A DNA stretch of 64,000 bases from Centroberyx gerrardi (lineage: Eukaryota > Chordata > Actinopteri > Beryciformes > Berycidae): the NCBI RefSeq assembly GCF_048128805.1, contig NC_135998.1, positions 24,547,063 through 24,611,062 on the forward strand. Direction: 5' to 3'. Position 1 is the stretch's first letter, and each line of letters opens with the position of its first letter. The notes beneath the pieces were generated by a model. The model had not been told where the DNA came from. It made no database searches and saw only the letters and a list, made by a program, of their open reading frames with translations. Below, piece by piece: positions 32,266-44,500 of the stretch. The translations under genes and the position numbers were made by a program.

Positions 32266-35200
32266 ATGCGACTTAAACCCTTTCGGACATTTAGCAAGAT
32301 GATTTGGGTAAGTGGTCATTGATGATTTAATCCCAATACTGCACACTGTTTATGTTACTATCATGTTTTACCTATGCTAAGACAGGATCATTGTCATTCA
32401 CAGGGCAGGTATTTATTAACAACTGGGATCCAGTTCTGCAGATGGAGAGTGAGCTGTCATGTAAAAAGACATTACAGCTTTCTTCCAGGTAGGTTCTTTT
32501 AACGATTGATTCATTTCATTTGCTTAATTCATTTCATCATCATTTACCTTTCAGTCAAATCACCACTAATGTAATCCATTTTCCCTCTGATAGATGATGT
32601 CAAATCATTGCGAACTGTGGTCAATCCAGATATATCCAAGTAAGTAACAGCATTCTGCAATCATTTTTTAAAATGCTTTCTAGACCAATGAAGAGAGATA
32701 GACCATGGCCTCTAGTACTGGAACATGCAAAATGTAAAAATGTAAAAAAAAAAAAGGGGCATTCTCAAAAATAGTAAGAAGGCACACTTTTTACAGTGAA
32801 AAATATTAAAAAGCCTTTATTATATTGGCTCACCACCGATGTGTTTGAGCTTACATGCCTTCATCAGGGTCCCTTTTTTTGACTCCAGCAACTTCATTAT
32901 TTATTGACAGTGCAGCGCTCTTTGTGTCTTCTCTTCTATAGTGCTTTTTAGACTAACTCTGTTCTAGGATCCAAGCTGACTCTGCATTGCTCATGCTTTA
33001 TATCCTCAGGATCCGAAACATCGGCATCATGGCCCACATTGATGCAGGAAAGACAACAACCACAGAGAGGATGCTTTATTACTCCGGCTATACGAGGGCA
33101 CTAGGAGGTGTGTAGGATGGCGAAGACGAGACATGGACATTGTTCAGACTTTTCATTATCGCTGCATTGCCTATTCCTATCTCTTACTCTGTCTCTCTCT
33201 GTTTCTTTCTCCCTCGTTCTCTCTCTTTCAGATGTGGATGATGGGGATACAGTCACAGATTTTATGGCCCAGGAGAGGGAGCGTGGCATCACCATACAGT
33301 CGGCAGCCGTCACCTTTGACTGGAAAAGTCATAGGATAAACCTTATAGACACCCCAGGTAAAATCAATCAACATTCGGTCAAAGAAGCATTGAGGAGTCA
33401 ATAGCACATATCAGAGGTGGGGACTCGAGTCACATGACTTGGACTCAGGTCAGACTTGAGTAGCACTTTTATGCACGAAGAGTGCATAAAAGAGACTTGA
33501 TGCATGAAGAGAAGACTTGAGACTTGACTTGACTTGGGTTCTGGTGACTTGGGACTTGACTCTGACTTGTACTTTGATGACTTGAAAAGGTTTCTAAAGT
33601 CTTGACTTGAGATCTTGTGTTTGTGTAAATGACGAATTAGATTGAAAGTGATGAGATTTGTTCCACCAGACGACTGAATTTAAATTCTGTTTTCTGAATT
33701 TGTACGGAATGATTGAATTTATTGAAGTTGAAACTGATTACAGAAATCAAACTCATGATGTACTTATAGGCGTACTATTAAAATTATATTGCATTGAAAT
33801 TCCTAGATATTTTATTTCCTTTTAAGGTATTAAATTGATACTGGACTCTTGATTTGTTCTGACTTGACTTGGTGTTGTACATTTAGACTTGAGACATACA
33901 AATGGGAATTAAAAGTGGCAGCCATGCAAAGATCTAAGACTGTGTGTGTATGTGTGTGTGTGTGTGTGTGTGATTTCAGGACATGTCGACTTCACTCTCG
34001 AGGTGGAGCGGGCGCTTCGTGTTCTTGACGGGGCTGTTGCCGTGTTCGATGCTTCTGCTGGTGTCGAGGTTAGCCTCCTGATTTGAAACTTCTTCTTTTT
34101 TGATGTAAAAATGTGTCTTGCTGTATGCCTGGGTGAACTCTGACCGTATGTGACGTCGTTGCTCTGTGTAATGCCACCAGGCTCAGACTCTAACAGTATG
34201 GAGGCAAGCTGACAAGCACCATGTTCCATGTGTTTGCTTCCTGAACAAGATGGATAAACCTGCAGCAAAGTGAGTGACCCAACACTCCAACCTTGTATTA
34301 TTCTCTTTTTTGCAAAATTCAGGTGATTATTAAGATTTAAGATTATAAACTGTCTTTCATTATTTCCCTTAGCTTAGATTTTTCCATTGAGAGCATAAGG
34401 AAGAAGCTGAAAGCCAACCCAGTCCTCCTCCAGGTAGGTCTTCAGAAAGAATGGTAACCCACCTTGGAGCAGAAACCTGGTGTGCTAAATGTTTAAACAT
34501 TATATTTTCTACTGTCATTGGTTTAACTAATCTATTCATTGTAACTTTTATTTATTAGATACTGACAACTTTTGAAATTGAAAACTTGAAATATAGAATA
34601 TATACAGAAAAACTTAAAGTCAGTATGCCATCATGTCGTTTATTTTTCTTATGAAGAGCAATCCTGTTTCATAGATTCCAATCGGCAGTGGTAAGAACTT
34701 CACAGGTTTGGTTGACTTGTTAACCAACCAGAAAATGATATGGAGGATGAAATCTACAGGAGACGATGGGCGCGTGTTTGAAACCAAACCCCTCGGACAA
34801 TCAGATAACCCAGAACTCCTACAGGAGGCCAAACAGGCCAGGGCTGCTTTAATAGAGCAGGTACAAGCAATGAAATGTTCACAGCATTGACATTTAACAT
34901 TGACACACATTTAAAAAGTGTAAAATTGTCAATTTAGTCCAAATGTCTCCTCTAATTCTCTGTTCTTCTCATTCACAGGTTGCTGATCTGGATGATGAGT
35001 TCGCTGAATTGCTGCTAACTGATTTTGGTGACAATTTTGATGCGGTTCCCTCCATCAAAGTAAGCACTGTATGGTTTGACCACAGTAGTATATGGATAGA
35101 AATATGTGTGTTGAGCTGTGTGTAACAGATTTGTGTCTGGCATGTGTCCTCAGCTCCAAGAGGCAGTGCGGCGGGTGACTCTGGCCCGTAAAGGGGTCCC

Positions 35201-38042
35201 GGTACTCTGTGGGAGCTCTTTGAGAAACAAAGGTGTTCAGCCTCTCCTAGATGCCATCACCGCCTACCTGCCTGCCCCCAACGAGAGACACCAGGACTTG
35301 GTGTGAGTGAATTCTTGACACTGACAGAAATTGTCACAAGACTATGTTAAGGTGGTCCAGCTGCAAGAATTCTGCCATAGGATAAAGTGATCATCTCTAT
35401 AAAGGCTTTCGGTTGTTTAGGTTGCTCTAAACTTGCTCTAAATCTCTAAAATGTCTTCATTATTCATCTTCACACAGGCGGTGGTACAAGGATGACCTCT
35501 GTGCCCTGGCCTTCAAGGTTCTCCATGACAAGCAGCGGGGCCCTCTGGTTTTTCTTAGGATCTACTCTGGTACTATGAAGTCCCAGACAGCTGTGCACAA
35601 CATCAACAGGAACAACACGTAGGTGGTTCCCATTACATCCACACAGCACTCTCTGACCTGCACAAGAGCTGCAGGGTCATAGGGTCAGAGTGATTTTAAA
35701 GCATAAATCCATCCATTTGTGCATTAAACATCATTGATTGATGATTTATAACAGTGTAAAACTATCTGTAGGTGGATTTTTCCTTTGCAAGATTTAGCTT
35801 CAAGCAATCACTGAAAGACCTTATACCGATAGTAATTGATTTCCAGGATTTGTCAATGGCTTTGTGCAGTACCCCTTTAAAAATGATATATTAAAGCTGT
35901 CATTTTGTGTATCATGTGTTCTATGTAGTGAGAGGATGAGCAGGCTGATGGTGCCATTTGCTGATCAGCATGTGGAAATCCCCTCGCTAACAGCGGGAAA
36001 CATTGCTTTGACCGTAGGACTTAAGCAGGTAGAGCATCCTTCTACCTTACAGCTTGACAGAGCTGAATTTATTCCAAGTCCTACTCTTAGGTCAACTTGC
36101 CCTTACATTGTAATTTATTCTTCATTTGCCATTTTTAAGGTTCTTTTTTCCCCTCACAGAGGTAATGTTTATGTTGTTGCATATGTTTTCCCCTTTCATG
36201 TAGACAGTCACAGGAGACACCATTGTTTCATCGAAGGCTTCAGCAGCAGCCGCAGCCCGGCGGGCTCAAGATGAAGGGGGGAAAGAGAAGAAGCGTGGGG
36301 AGCAGGCCAGCCTGGTCCTGTCTGGGGTGGAGGTCCCTGATCCAGTCTTTTTCTGCTCCATAGAACCACCCACCTTGGCCAAACAGGCTGGTCAGTGGCA
36401 GTGAAACTATTATTGTTCTGAAACATATGCATTAGTTATCCACAATAGAGTGTAACTCTGTCTTAGCTAGCCATGTACATCCTGATGCCAGAATAGAGAA
36501 ATGGTGGTTGGCTATATAACTGTTTCAACAACCTTATAATCATTCATACATTGTTTTTTTTCCTGAAAGACCTTGAGAATGCACTTAACTGCCTTCAGAG
36601 AGAAGACCCCAGCCTCAAAGTCAGGGTTGACCCTGATTCTGGACAGGTAATACCATCATAGGATTTTTTTTCTTCTTTTTTTATCAGTCAGACCATCTGG
36701 CAGATTGAATCAAGTCAACTTTCGATATCATTAAATCTCTTCTCTTAGACCATTTTGTGTGGGATGGGAGAGCTGCACATTGATATCATCCATGATCGCA
36801 TCAGGAGAGAGTATGGCATCGAGACCCACCTTGGGCCACTGCAGGTGGCCTACAGGGAGACTATTCTCCAACACGTATCAACTACAGGTACAACCAATAA
36901 ATTCAAATTCATTCATTCCACATTGTTCACTCATTGCATAGTTATGGTGGCATTATGGTTGGCAACTACTGCCGAGAATATGTGAGAGATGCAATGTTAC
37001 ATCCTGTGAGGATTGTAAAAGGAGAACTACAGTTTCCCAATGTGCCCATGGTACAGAAACACTGGACCGCACGGTTGGGGAGAGAAGACATGTTGTGACG
37101 GTGGACCTGGCCATCAGCCCTGTTGCAGACATTTCAACAGGCAGTTCTTGTGACTTTTCGTTCAAAGAGGAAGTGGAGGGGCAGCTATCGCCTGAAGTGA
37201 AAGAGGCAGTGGAGAATGGAGTGCAGAGCTCTTATCTTCAAGGTAACACCTGCTGAACTCATTCCTCATCTTTTCCAAAAAGTTGCATCTTTGTGGGTAT
37301 GTGGGAGCAAACCCACGCAAATAAGCAATGAAGCCCTTTGTTTGGGATAACCTGTTGATACACACATTTTTTCAACACCTGCTCCCTCTTTCAGGTCCGT
37401 TGCTAGGTTACCCTGTACAGGGTGTATCTACCCTGATCCAGAATGTCGGCATGGAACCAGGAACGTCTCCAGCCATGGTGTCTGCCTGTGTGTCTCGCTG
37501 CATGCTTAAGGTAAACCGTTACAACTTGCTATGGCAAAACCATAACATATTATTAGCTTGTAAATAGATGAGCCACAGTTCAGTATATTCCTATGGACAC
37601 AGGCCATGAGGCAAGCAGGCGGGCAGGTCCTGGAGCCTGTGATGTCCCTGGAGGTGACAGTAGGGGAGGAGCACCTAAGCTGTGTGCTGGGGGACTTGGC
37701 CCAAAGACGAGGAGCTGTCAGAGACATCCAGAGTCGTCATGACAACAAGGTGCTGATAGCCACGGTGCCCCTGGCTGAGATGATGGTGAGTTAAGGATGG
37801 ACCATAGGAGGCTCTAATTTAAAAAATCTAGTACATTTGGTTCTGTAGTGGTTTTGTTTACCTTGTCCCTCCAAAACTTGTTTACTAATTGACTCTGTTC
37901 CCACCCTCCAAAGGGCTACTCCACCATCCTACGAACATTGACCTCTGGAAACGCCACCTTCTCCCTGGAGCTGGACACCTATGAGGCCATGAACCCCCAG
38001 GACCAAAGTACCCTCCTCAAAAGAGTGGCCGGTCTGGTCTGA
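32266..38042 (+). CDS. gfm2: GFM2, mitochondrial elongation factor G2 (EF-G2mt)
   Basis: GFM2 is a mitochondrial translational GTPase that, with the recycling factor MRRF, splits post-termination ribosomes. Twenty exons: 32266-32307, 32404-32488, 32594-32639, 33010-33107, 33232-33357, 33980-34068, 34181-34269, 34373-34433, 34675-34860, 34979-35059, 35154-35302, 35478-35618, 35929-36028, 36204-36390, 36570-36646, 36749-36887, 37057-37242, 37395-37510, 37603-37785, 37914-38042. They sum to 2310 nt, 769 aa (human 779). The N-terminus is Arg/Lys-rich and acid-free, like a mitochondrial targeting peptide. G motifs: AHIDAGKT (66-73), ERERGIT switch region, DTPGH (130-134), NKMD (184-187). Domains II-V follow with [40 protein letters not shown] and a C-terminal [13 protein letters not shown]. 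All junctions are canonical and in phase. Confidence 0.96.
33411..33905. mobile_element. hAT-type dispersed repeat with gacttg satellite in gfm2 intron 5
   Basis: The segment begins cagaggtggggactcgagtc, a start I recognise from many fish repeats of the hAT class. It continues with many imperfect copies of gacttg/acttgact, and ends near a last acttgagac at 33893. The right inverted end is not intact. Confidence 0.6.
33941..33972 (+). repeat. (TG)n tract at gfm2 exon 6 acceptor
   Basis: An almost pure TG repeat runs to within 8 nt of the 3' splice site of exon 6 (exon start 33980), so the usual pyrimidine tract is reduced to atttcag. Confidence 0.9.
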
Positions 38043-38323
38043 CACCATGCTCTCAACGCAGTGTAACTGGTCAGCAGTGGGACCAAAGGCCAATCTGGGA
38101 CAGAGACTTGGCTAATAGCCAGATGGACCGATCCAGTTTGAAGTATCAGACTATGCCACTGACCACTAGGCTGAGTGATATGCTATAGAGTGAATATCTA
38201 CTGATGTTAGTTGGTGGCTTATTTATCCCCAGTCTATGGTGGGATACAGATGACAATGTGAGTCTACCATGAGTTGTAAATTGGGTGAAATATAAACTTG
38301 AAATGTCAACATTTTTTAAAATA

Positions 38324-38329
38324 TTTATT
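38324..38329 (-). terminator. hexb: hexb polyadenylation signal
   Basis: Forward tttatt (minus AATAAA) lies about 250 bp beyond the hexb stop (38577-38579). Convergent gfm2 stops at 38042, so the two 3' UTRs may nearly meet. Confidence 0.5.
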
Positions 38330-38576
38330 CACTAAATCATACAAACATTAATATAAAAAGAGACTGCATTCTTAAATGTATGACAATAGATTTGATGAAG
38401 AATTGTGTAGAACAGATTTAAAAAGCGTAATTTGTCTCAGTGCATTTACATCTTTAAAAAGATAATTTCACATTCGATTTCTCAGTTGAAAATACAAGCA
38501 TTGTTTTGAATGTGAATTTGCCTCCCTTTCTTCCGGCTGCGGCTGATTGCTCCCATGTCCGGCCTTTTAGTTGTTC

Positions 38577-41500
38577 TCAGATACCTTTGTACTCACGGGG
38601 GCAATAACTGGAAAACAAAGGCTCAGCTGGGATCCCACGCCTTCGATAAGAAAAGATAGTTATCGATTAGATGTGGATATAAAAGTTATGTTTCTTCATT
38701 CTCATTTATCAGACATTGATATCATACCAGTGGGAGCGCAAGGGACTTACATAATTATTACATTCAAGGATACAAACATTAGGATTTTAGGTATGTAAGG
38801 CACTTAAATTTCCCCTTGGAGAACAATATTTGTTTAAATGCAGATACACTGTGTGGAATCCCTCTTCTTGCAGGACTACAGATACTCACGCAACCATGCG
38901 ACAGCGGTGCGCCGACAGTCTGCTGTAGGCGTCGTTGACGTCGGTCACTTCCTTGGCGCTCCACAGCCGCTCTGCCACGGCGCTGGCACGAGGCCTGGGA
39001 GAGAGGGAAAGAGGAAAAAAACATTAAAGCGACTGGATATGGCATCTGATGTATCAAGGTCCAACAGGTTAAATTCAAGTGCGCCCTTTGTGATTTATGA
39101 GTTTAAAGGAATCACATGATGATCCATACCAGAGTCTGGGCGTCAGGTTGGTGGCGTCCACATATTCTCCCCACAGACAGGCCTCTCCACCAATCACAAG
39201 CTTCTTCTGTGCGTCAGTCCCTGTGTCAAATCAAGTTTAATATTCGATCAGATCAGACAGCACAAGGAGAGTCCAGGGAGTTTAAAACCCCCATAGACTA
39301 GGTAGATACAGAATTGAAAATGTGAATTTAATTGCACAAGAATTATTTGGTGATTTTCTCCCCTCTGACTCAAATAATACGGTATTTCCCTTTTCTTCAT
39401 TCAACAGGCTTACATGTATTCGCACAGGAGTGCCAAAAAAAACCAAAAAAACTTTTCAGATCTGTCACATGAATCGAAAAAGCAGCTGATCAGTCTGGGG
39501 CAAACTGACAACAGAACAATAAAACATAACCATAAAACTAAGGCAACAGTCCTAACAGTGAGTCCAGTGAGTTGGAAATTTACCAAGGCTGGAGCAAGTT
39601 CAAAACTGAAAAGAGAAATAAAGCAATGTTGCAGAAACTGACAAAGGCCAATAAAATTGACAGTAAAAAACAACAGAGTATCCCAAGGACATCTGTTTGC
39701 ACTGGCATCACACTCTTTTGTGACGTTAAAGGGTAACTTCGGTATTTTTCAACCTGGACCCTATTTTCCCAACTTTTTGTGTCTAAGTAACTAATGGGGA
39801 CAACAATTTTTTAAATTGGTCCAGTATTGAGCGAGATCGCGTCAGCCGGCAGCCGCGAAACAGGCTGCAATGTAATCTGAGGGGGCAAATCGCACCGTCA
39901 ATGTACGTCCACTAAAAGTGCTTGTTTTTGCCACTGACAGGCTCAGATTGTTATAAGTGTCTGACAACATTATGGAAAGGACCCTACAGAGAAATGAAAT
40001 GTTTTTCTTTACCTTTCGCTTGATCCGGTCTGTTTGTTATTGTGTGTAACCAAGTCTTATAGGCTTATAGCCTATTTCACAAGCCTACGCTTACAAAACA
40101 CAACACCAGCCTATAGAAAGAGTAAACTACAATGCACCATGTACATTTACCAAGCTTTTGGCTCCGTTAATTCACCGTTTTTAACCGAGACCGGGGCCAA
40201 CAAGTCGGTCCAACTCTCTAGACAAAACCACGACACAACTTTCAGGGACCATAACGGCCATCCAGCGGGGAGATTACCGGACTACCGAGGCTACTGTTAC
40301 TTACCCCAAGCCTCCACCGGGGAAATGGTCCCTTTACCAGGCGAGCCGTCCCATCGCCTCCCCGCCGCCGTCCTGCTTCTACACCCCGGAGGAAGTTGTT
40401 TTTCACGGGGACCCGACTCTCCCACCCTCATCGGAGCGGATCGAAAACGATTGTTTTCTGTACGGTGGCGCGGTTTATAACGCTCCCGGTCCGCGTTATC
40501 ACGCCCAAGCGTTTGCTGGAGCCCTTCGGACTTTCCCAGCCCCCTCCGGTTTCAACCCGTTCTTTGAGGCGACTGAGGGAGGGGGTCCCGAAACGGAGAG
40601 AGAGCACACCGGGGAGCCGCCGGGTACACGAGGCGAACCGGTCCCAGTGGAGAGACTGTCACAGCGGGGAGAGGAGCGAACAGAGGCCGGGGTCAGAGCC
40701 TCTCAAGGCGGGGAAGGAGGATGAGGAGGACGCGGCTTTATCCAGCAGCACTGAAGAGGACAGTAATGGGCCAAGTAGGTGGAAGTCATACAGATTGTCT
40801 AAATAAATAAGTATAATAGGCTAAATAAATATATCATTATATATAGATTATAATAGGAGATTGACTTGTACACAATAACAAACAGACCGGATCAAGCGAA
40901 AGGTAAAGAAAAACGTTTCATTTCTCTGTAGGGTCCTTTCCATAATGTTGTCAGACACTTATAATAACAATCTGAGCCTGTCAGTGGCAAAAACAAGCAC
41001 TTTTAGTGGACGTACATTGACGGTTCACAATTGCCCCATCGGATTACATTGCAGCCTGTTTTGCGGCTGCCGGCTGACGCGATCTCGCTCAATACTGGAC
41101 CAATTAAAAAAATTGTTGTCCCCATTAGTTACTTAGACACAAAAAGTTGGGAAAATAGGGTCCAGGTTGAAAAATACCGAAGTTACCCTTTAATAAAACA
41201 ATCATGCAGACACAAACCCTTGAAGTCCTGCGGGTCGGCCTTGTACACGCCCTGCCAGTCCTGGCCGTAGGAGATACGGTTCAGGTACCAGGGAGTGGAG
41301 AGCAGGGTCTGGTACCCTGCTGATGTAACCTTTGCCATCTCATTCTGGTATTGCTGCTGGTTCCCTTTCCACACGTGGATAATTGTGTCTGGTTTCAGCT
41401 ACACAGCACACATACATACATACAAGCTTTTAGTACCAGGAACAGCAAGATAAAATAGAAAATATCAGGAGAGGCTTTCATTAAGTAGTTTGATGAGTAC

Positions 41501-44500
41501 ATTCAAGACACTGATGTGTCGTGAACTGAAAAGATGAGTCTAGTTTTTCTCCTGTTTGTGTTCCTTATCTTTTAAATTATGTGCAGAACATTACAGCATG
41601 TCTGATGACCTGATGGGAACCAAAAAACAAAGCGCTGACTGGTTAGTCAAAGCTGTAGACCAATTTCCATCGTGGTCCAGGTGATCACGCGTGGACGAGT
41701 ACTGCGAATGGATTGATTAAGCCTAACGGGTTAACAGGTTGAACTAAATGCAAACCAAGAAAGAACCAAAAGAAACCAAAAACCAAAAACAAAAATTGCC
41801 AACCAACCCCACCACCCCATGCTGACTCTCTTCATGTCTGACACTGACTCTCCTGCCAACGCCTTGTCACAGCTGTGCAGTTTTCAAACGTAAGCCTGTT
41901 GAACGAAGTCTTTAGAATTTTCCAAGCTGCAGAAACCAATCTGACATCCTCCGGAGAGGATTGTTTACCATTTGAGCCGATACAAACATTAGACACCCTT
42001 CTTATGAAGACTGACCCTTGAAGTTCAGCGGATCAACCTCGTAGTACTTCTTCCAGTCCTGTCCGTAGCTAATGTAATCTAGGTACCAGGGGGAGGAGAG
42101 GATGGTGGTGTAGCCTGCTGCCGTCACGTTGTACATCTCCTCCTCCAGCCTGTTGCCCATCCACACATGCACTACTGTGTCTGGCTTCAGCTGTAATAGT
42201 CACAGGCCAAACTACTGTACTCAGCTTAGACACTATATGACTTGTTTGTGGTTAGCACGGGATGAAGAGCAAAATTAATGCAAGTCATTTTCAAACAACT
42301 AAAACCAAAGCGTAAATCATAAAACCACAGCATGATTTTGAAAAATGACCCATAAATTGTGATTGGATATTAAAAAAAGAACATGTCACATTTTGTACAG
42401 TACGTTAGGTCTAGTTAGCATGCAACAAAAGTATTGCATTTCAATTTTAGTGTAAACTTCATGGTAATAATATGGAATTAACTTGCCGAGTGTTGCATTT
42501 CTCTTCAGTTACCTTAACGCCGTTGTCAAAGACCTCCTGCCAGATCATGTAGCCCTTCTTGGTCGTGGTGACGATATCCAACAGTCTATCAGATCATACA
42601 AGAGGAGAAAAACAATTCATTTCCTTTTATAGGGACTGAAATTTGGAGAATGTGAGATTTCTCTACTAGTCTCACATTGAACTATCACCATATTTCTGCC
42701 CATATTTCTCTCTGACTTAACGCACCTTTGGATGTAGAATGATTCCAGCTTGCTGTAGTCCTGTCCGAAGCCTTGCTGATCCATGAACTTCTGAATATCC
42801 GGGTTGGACTTCCTGCAGGGGAGAGCGAAATAGCACTTCATATCAGATGTTGACTCATATTATCATCATCTCGACCATATCCTGCTGATGAAATGTAGCA
42901 GTCATACTCTTTGCCACAGATATGGGAGAGTAGTTTTTGTGAAAACAGTCTCACCAGCAGCTGAAGTCGACCTCGTCGCCCCCCAGGTGGATGTAGGCGT
43001 CAGGGAACACGATGCTGATCTCCTTGAAGAACTGGCCCATGAAATCGTAAGTGGTGTTCAGGATGGGGTTGACTGGTCCGAAGGAGCCGGAGGGAGTGGG
43101 CCCGGAGTAACAGGGTGTGAGCAGGTCTTTCTGGCCTGAGAGGGAAAGAGGTGTAGGGGATATGTTTGTCACGCTTCACTGCTTTCACTTGATGACAATG
43201 ACGACAGGTATTTTGAAAGAAAATCCATTTTAAGTTGCTTCATTAGGAGGGCGACCCGACTCACATTTCTCTCCAGCAACACCTGCAAAAACTCACCTTT
43301 GCCCCACGACTGTGTGTGCCCCGGGGTGTCAAACTCGGGGATGACGCGAATGCCTCTCAGACGGCCAAACTCAATGACCATCTTCACGTCAGCGGGTGTG
43401 TACACATGTGTGTATGGGTGGTAAGCTCCCTGTAAACACAGTTCAGTGAAGAAGCTCCTTAGCTCTGATGGATATGAAATACTCAACTTTTCTCTACTTT
43501 GTATTCAGCTGTACAGATCTTTCCATCAGTCAAATATTTATACACAAATAAACAATGACACTGACCTGCTGGCTCAGCTGTGGAAAGGTCCGGCTCAGGT
43601 AAGGGAAGGACTGATCATCCACAATGTGCCAGTGGAATACATTGAATTTGTTCATCGCCATCGCTTCCTGCGTCAAGTGAAGAGTAAAATATGAGGAAAT
43701 GCGCTACTTTCGGGCACAATGAACTAAAACTGAGAAGACACGATAAGAAGGCCTAACTGACATACCAGGTTCGCCAAGATGACTTTAATGGGCAGGAAGT
43801 GACGAGAGCTGTCCAATAAGATTCCTCTGTGTGCAAATCTTGGGAAGTCACTGATTGTGGTCGAATTGATGCTTTTCTGAAAGGAGACAATGTCAATCGG
43901 CATGAGTCAAATCCAGGCTTACAAGAGGGTTGACACTTTTCTTTTGAATGAGCTGAAATGCATGCAGATACACAATAAAGCAAGACTCTCTGGGTCAGAA
44001 CATTACAATTAACTTACAGCTCCATATTCATCTTCATACACCAACTGGCTGAAAGTTTCAAGACCTAAAACGAAGGAAACAAGCCACAAATGAAACTCAT
44101 ATGAAAGATTGTTGGATGTTTTTATGACACCATAAAACTACAAGTTGCCTTATGCCACACACTAGATATGTGTGCAAAGTTCCACTGTGATACACACTGA
44201 ATAGTGTGTAAGGTCAATTTTCAAGGAGTGACGCCAAATTGGCATCACAGTGCAAAACAAGGTACAAAACCACATTAGACTTCACATTTTATCAGCCCGA
44301 TAGCTTTTGGAGGCACAGGTATTACTCATACAATTACAAGTTACACATACACTGGCTACACTGTCACTTTCAGAATTGATTTAAAGATTCTTCTGTTCAC
44401 TTTAAAAGTTCGTCTAGGCCTGGCGCCTACCTACATGTCAGATCTGTCCCATTTCAGATCCCAGTGAGCCTGAGATCGTCAGGCAGAGCTCTCCGTTCCT

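Noticed and set aside
33410-33900. Regular gacttg units as a CRISPR-like array
   Set aside because: Units are degenerate and contiguous without spacers, within an intron of a vertebrate gene; it is a transposon-derived satellite.
38840-38876. RRGIPHS-like reading as the last hexb exon, right after the donor at 38889
   Set aside because: It would need an intron of about 20 bp. The exon at 38577-38640 fits phase and gives a proper HEXB end (RGIPAEPLF...YCPREYKGI).
40140-40780. HOX group 11-12 first exon
   Set aside because: Only scattered residues agree, with several frames needed; too weak to name.
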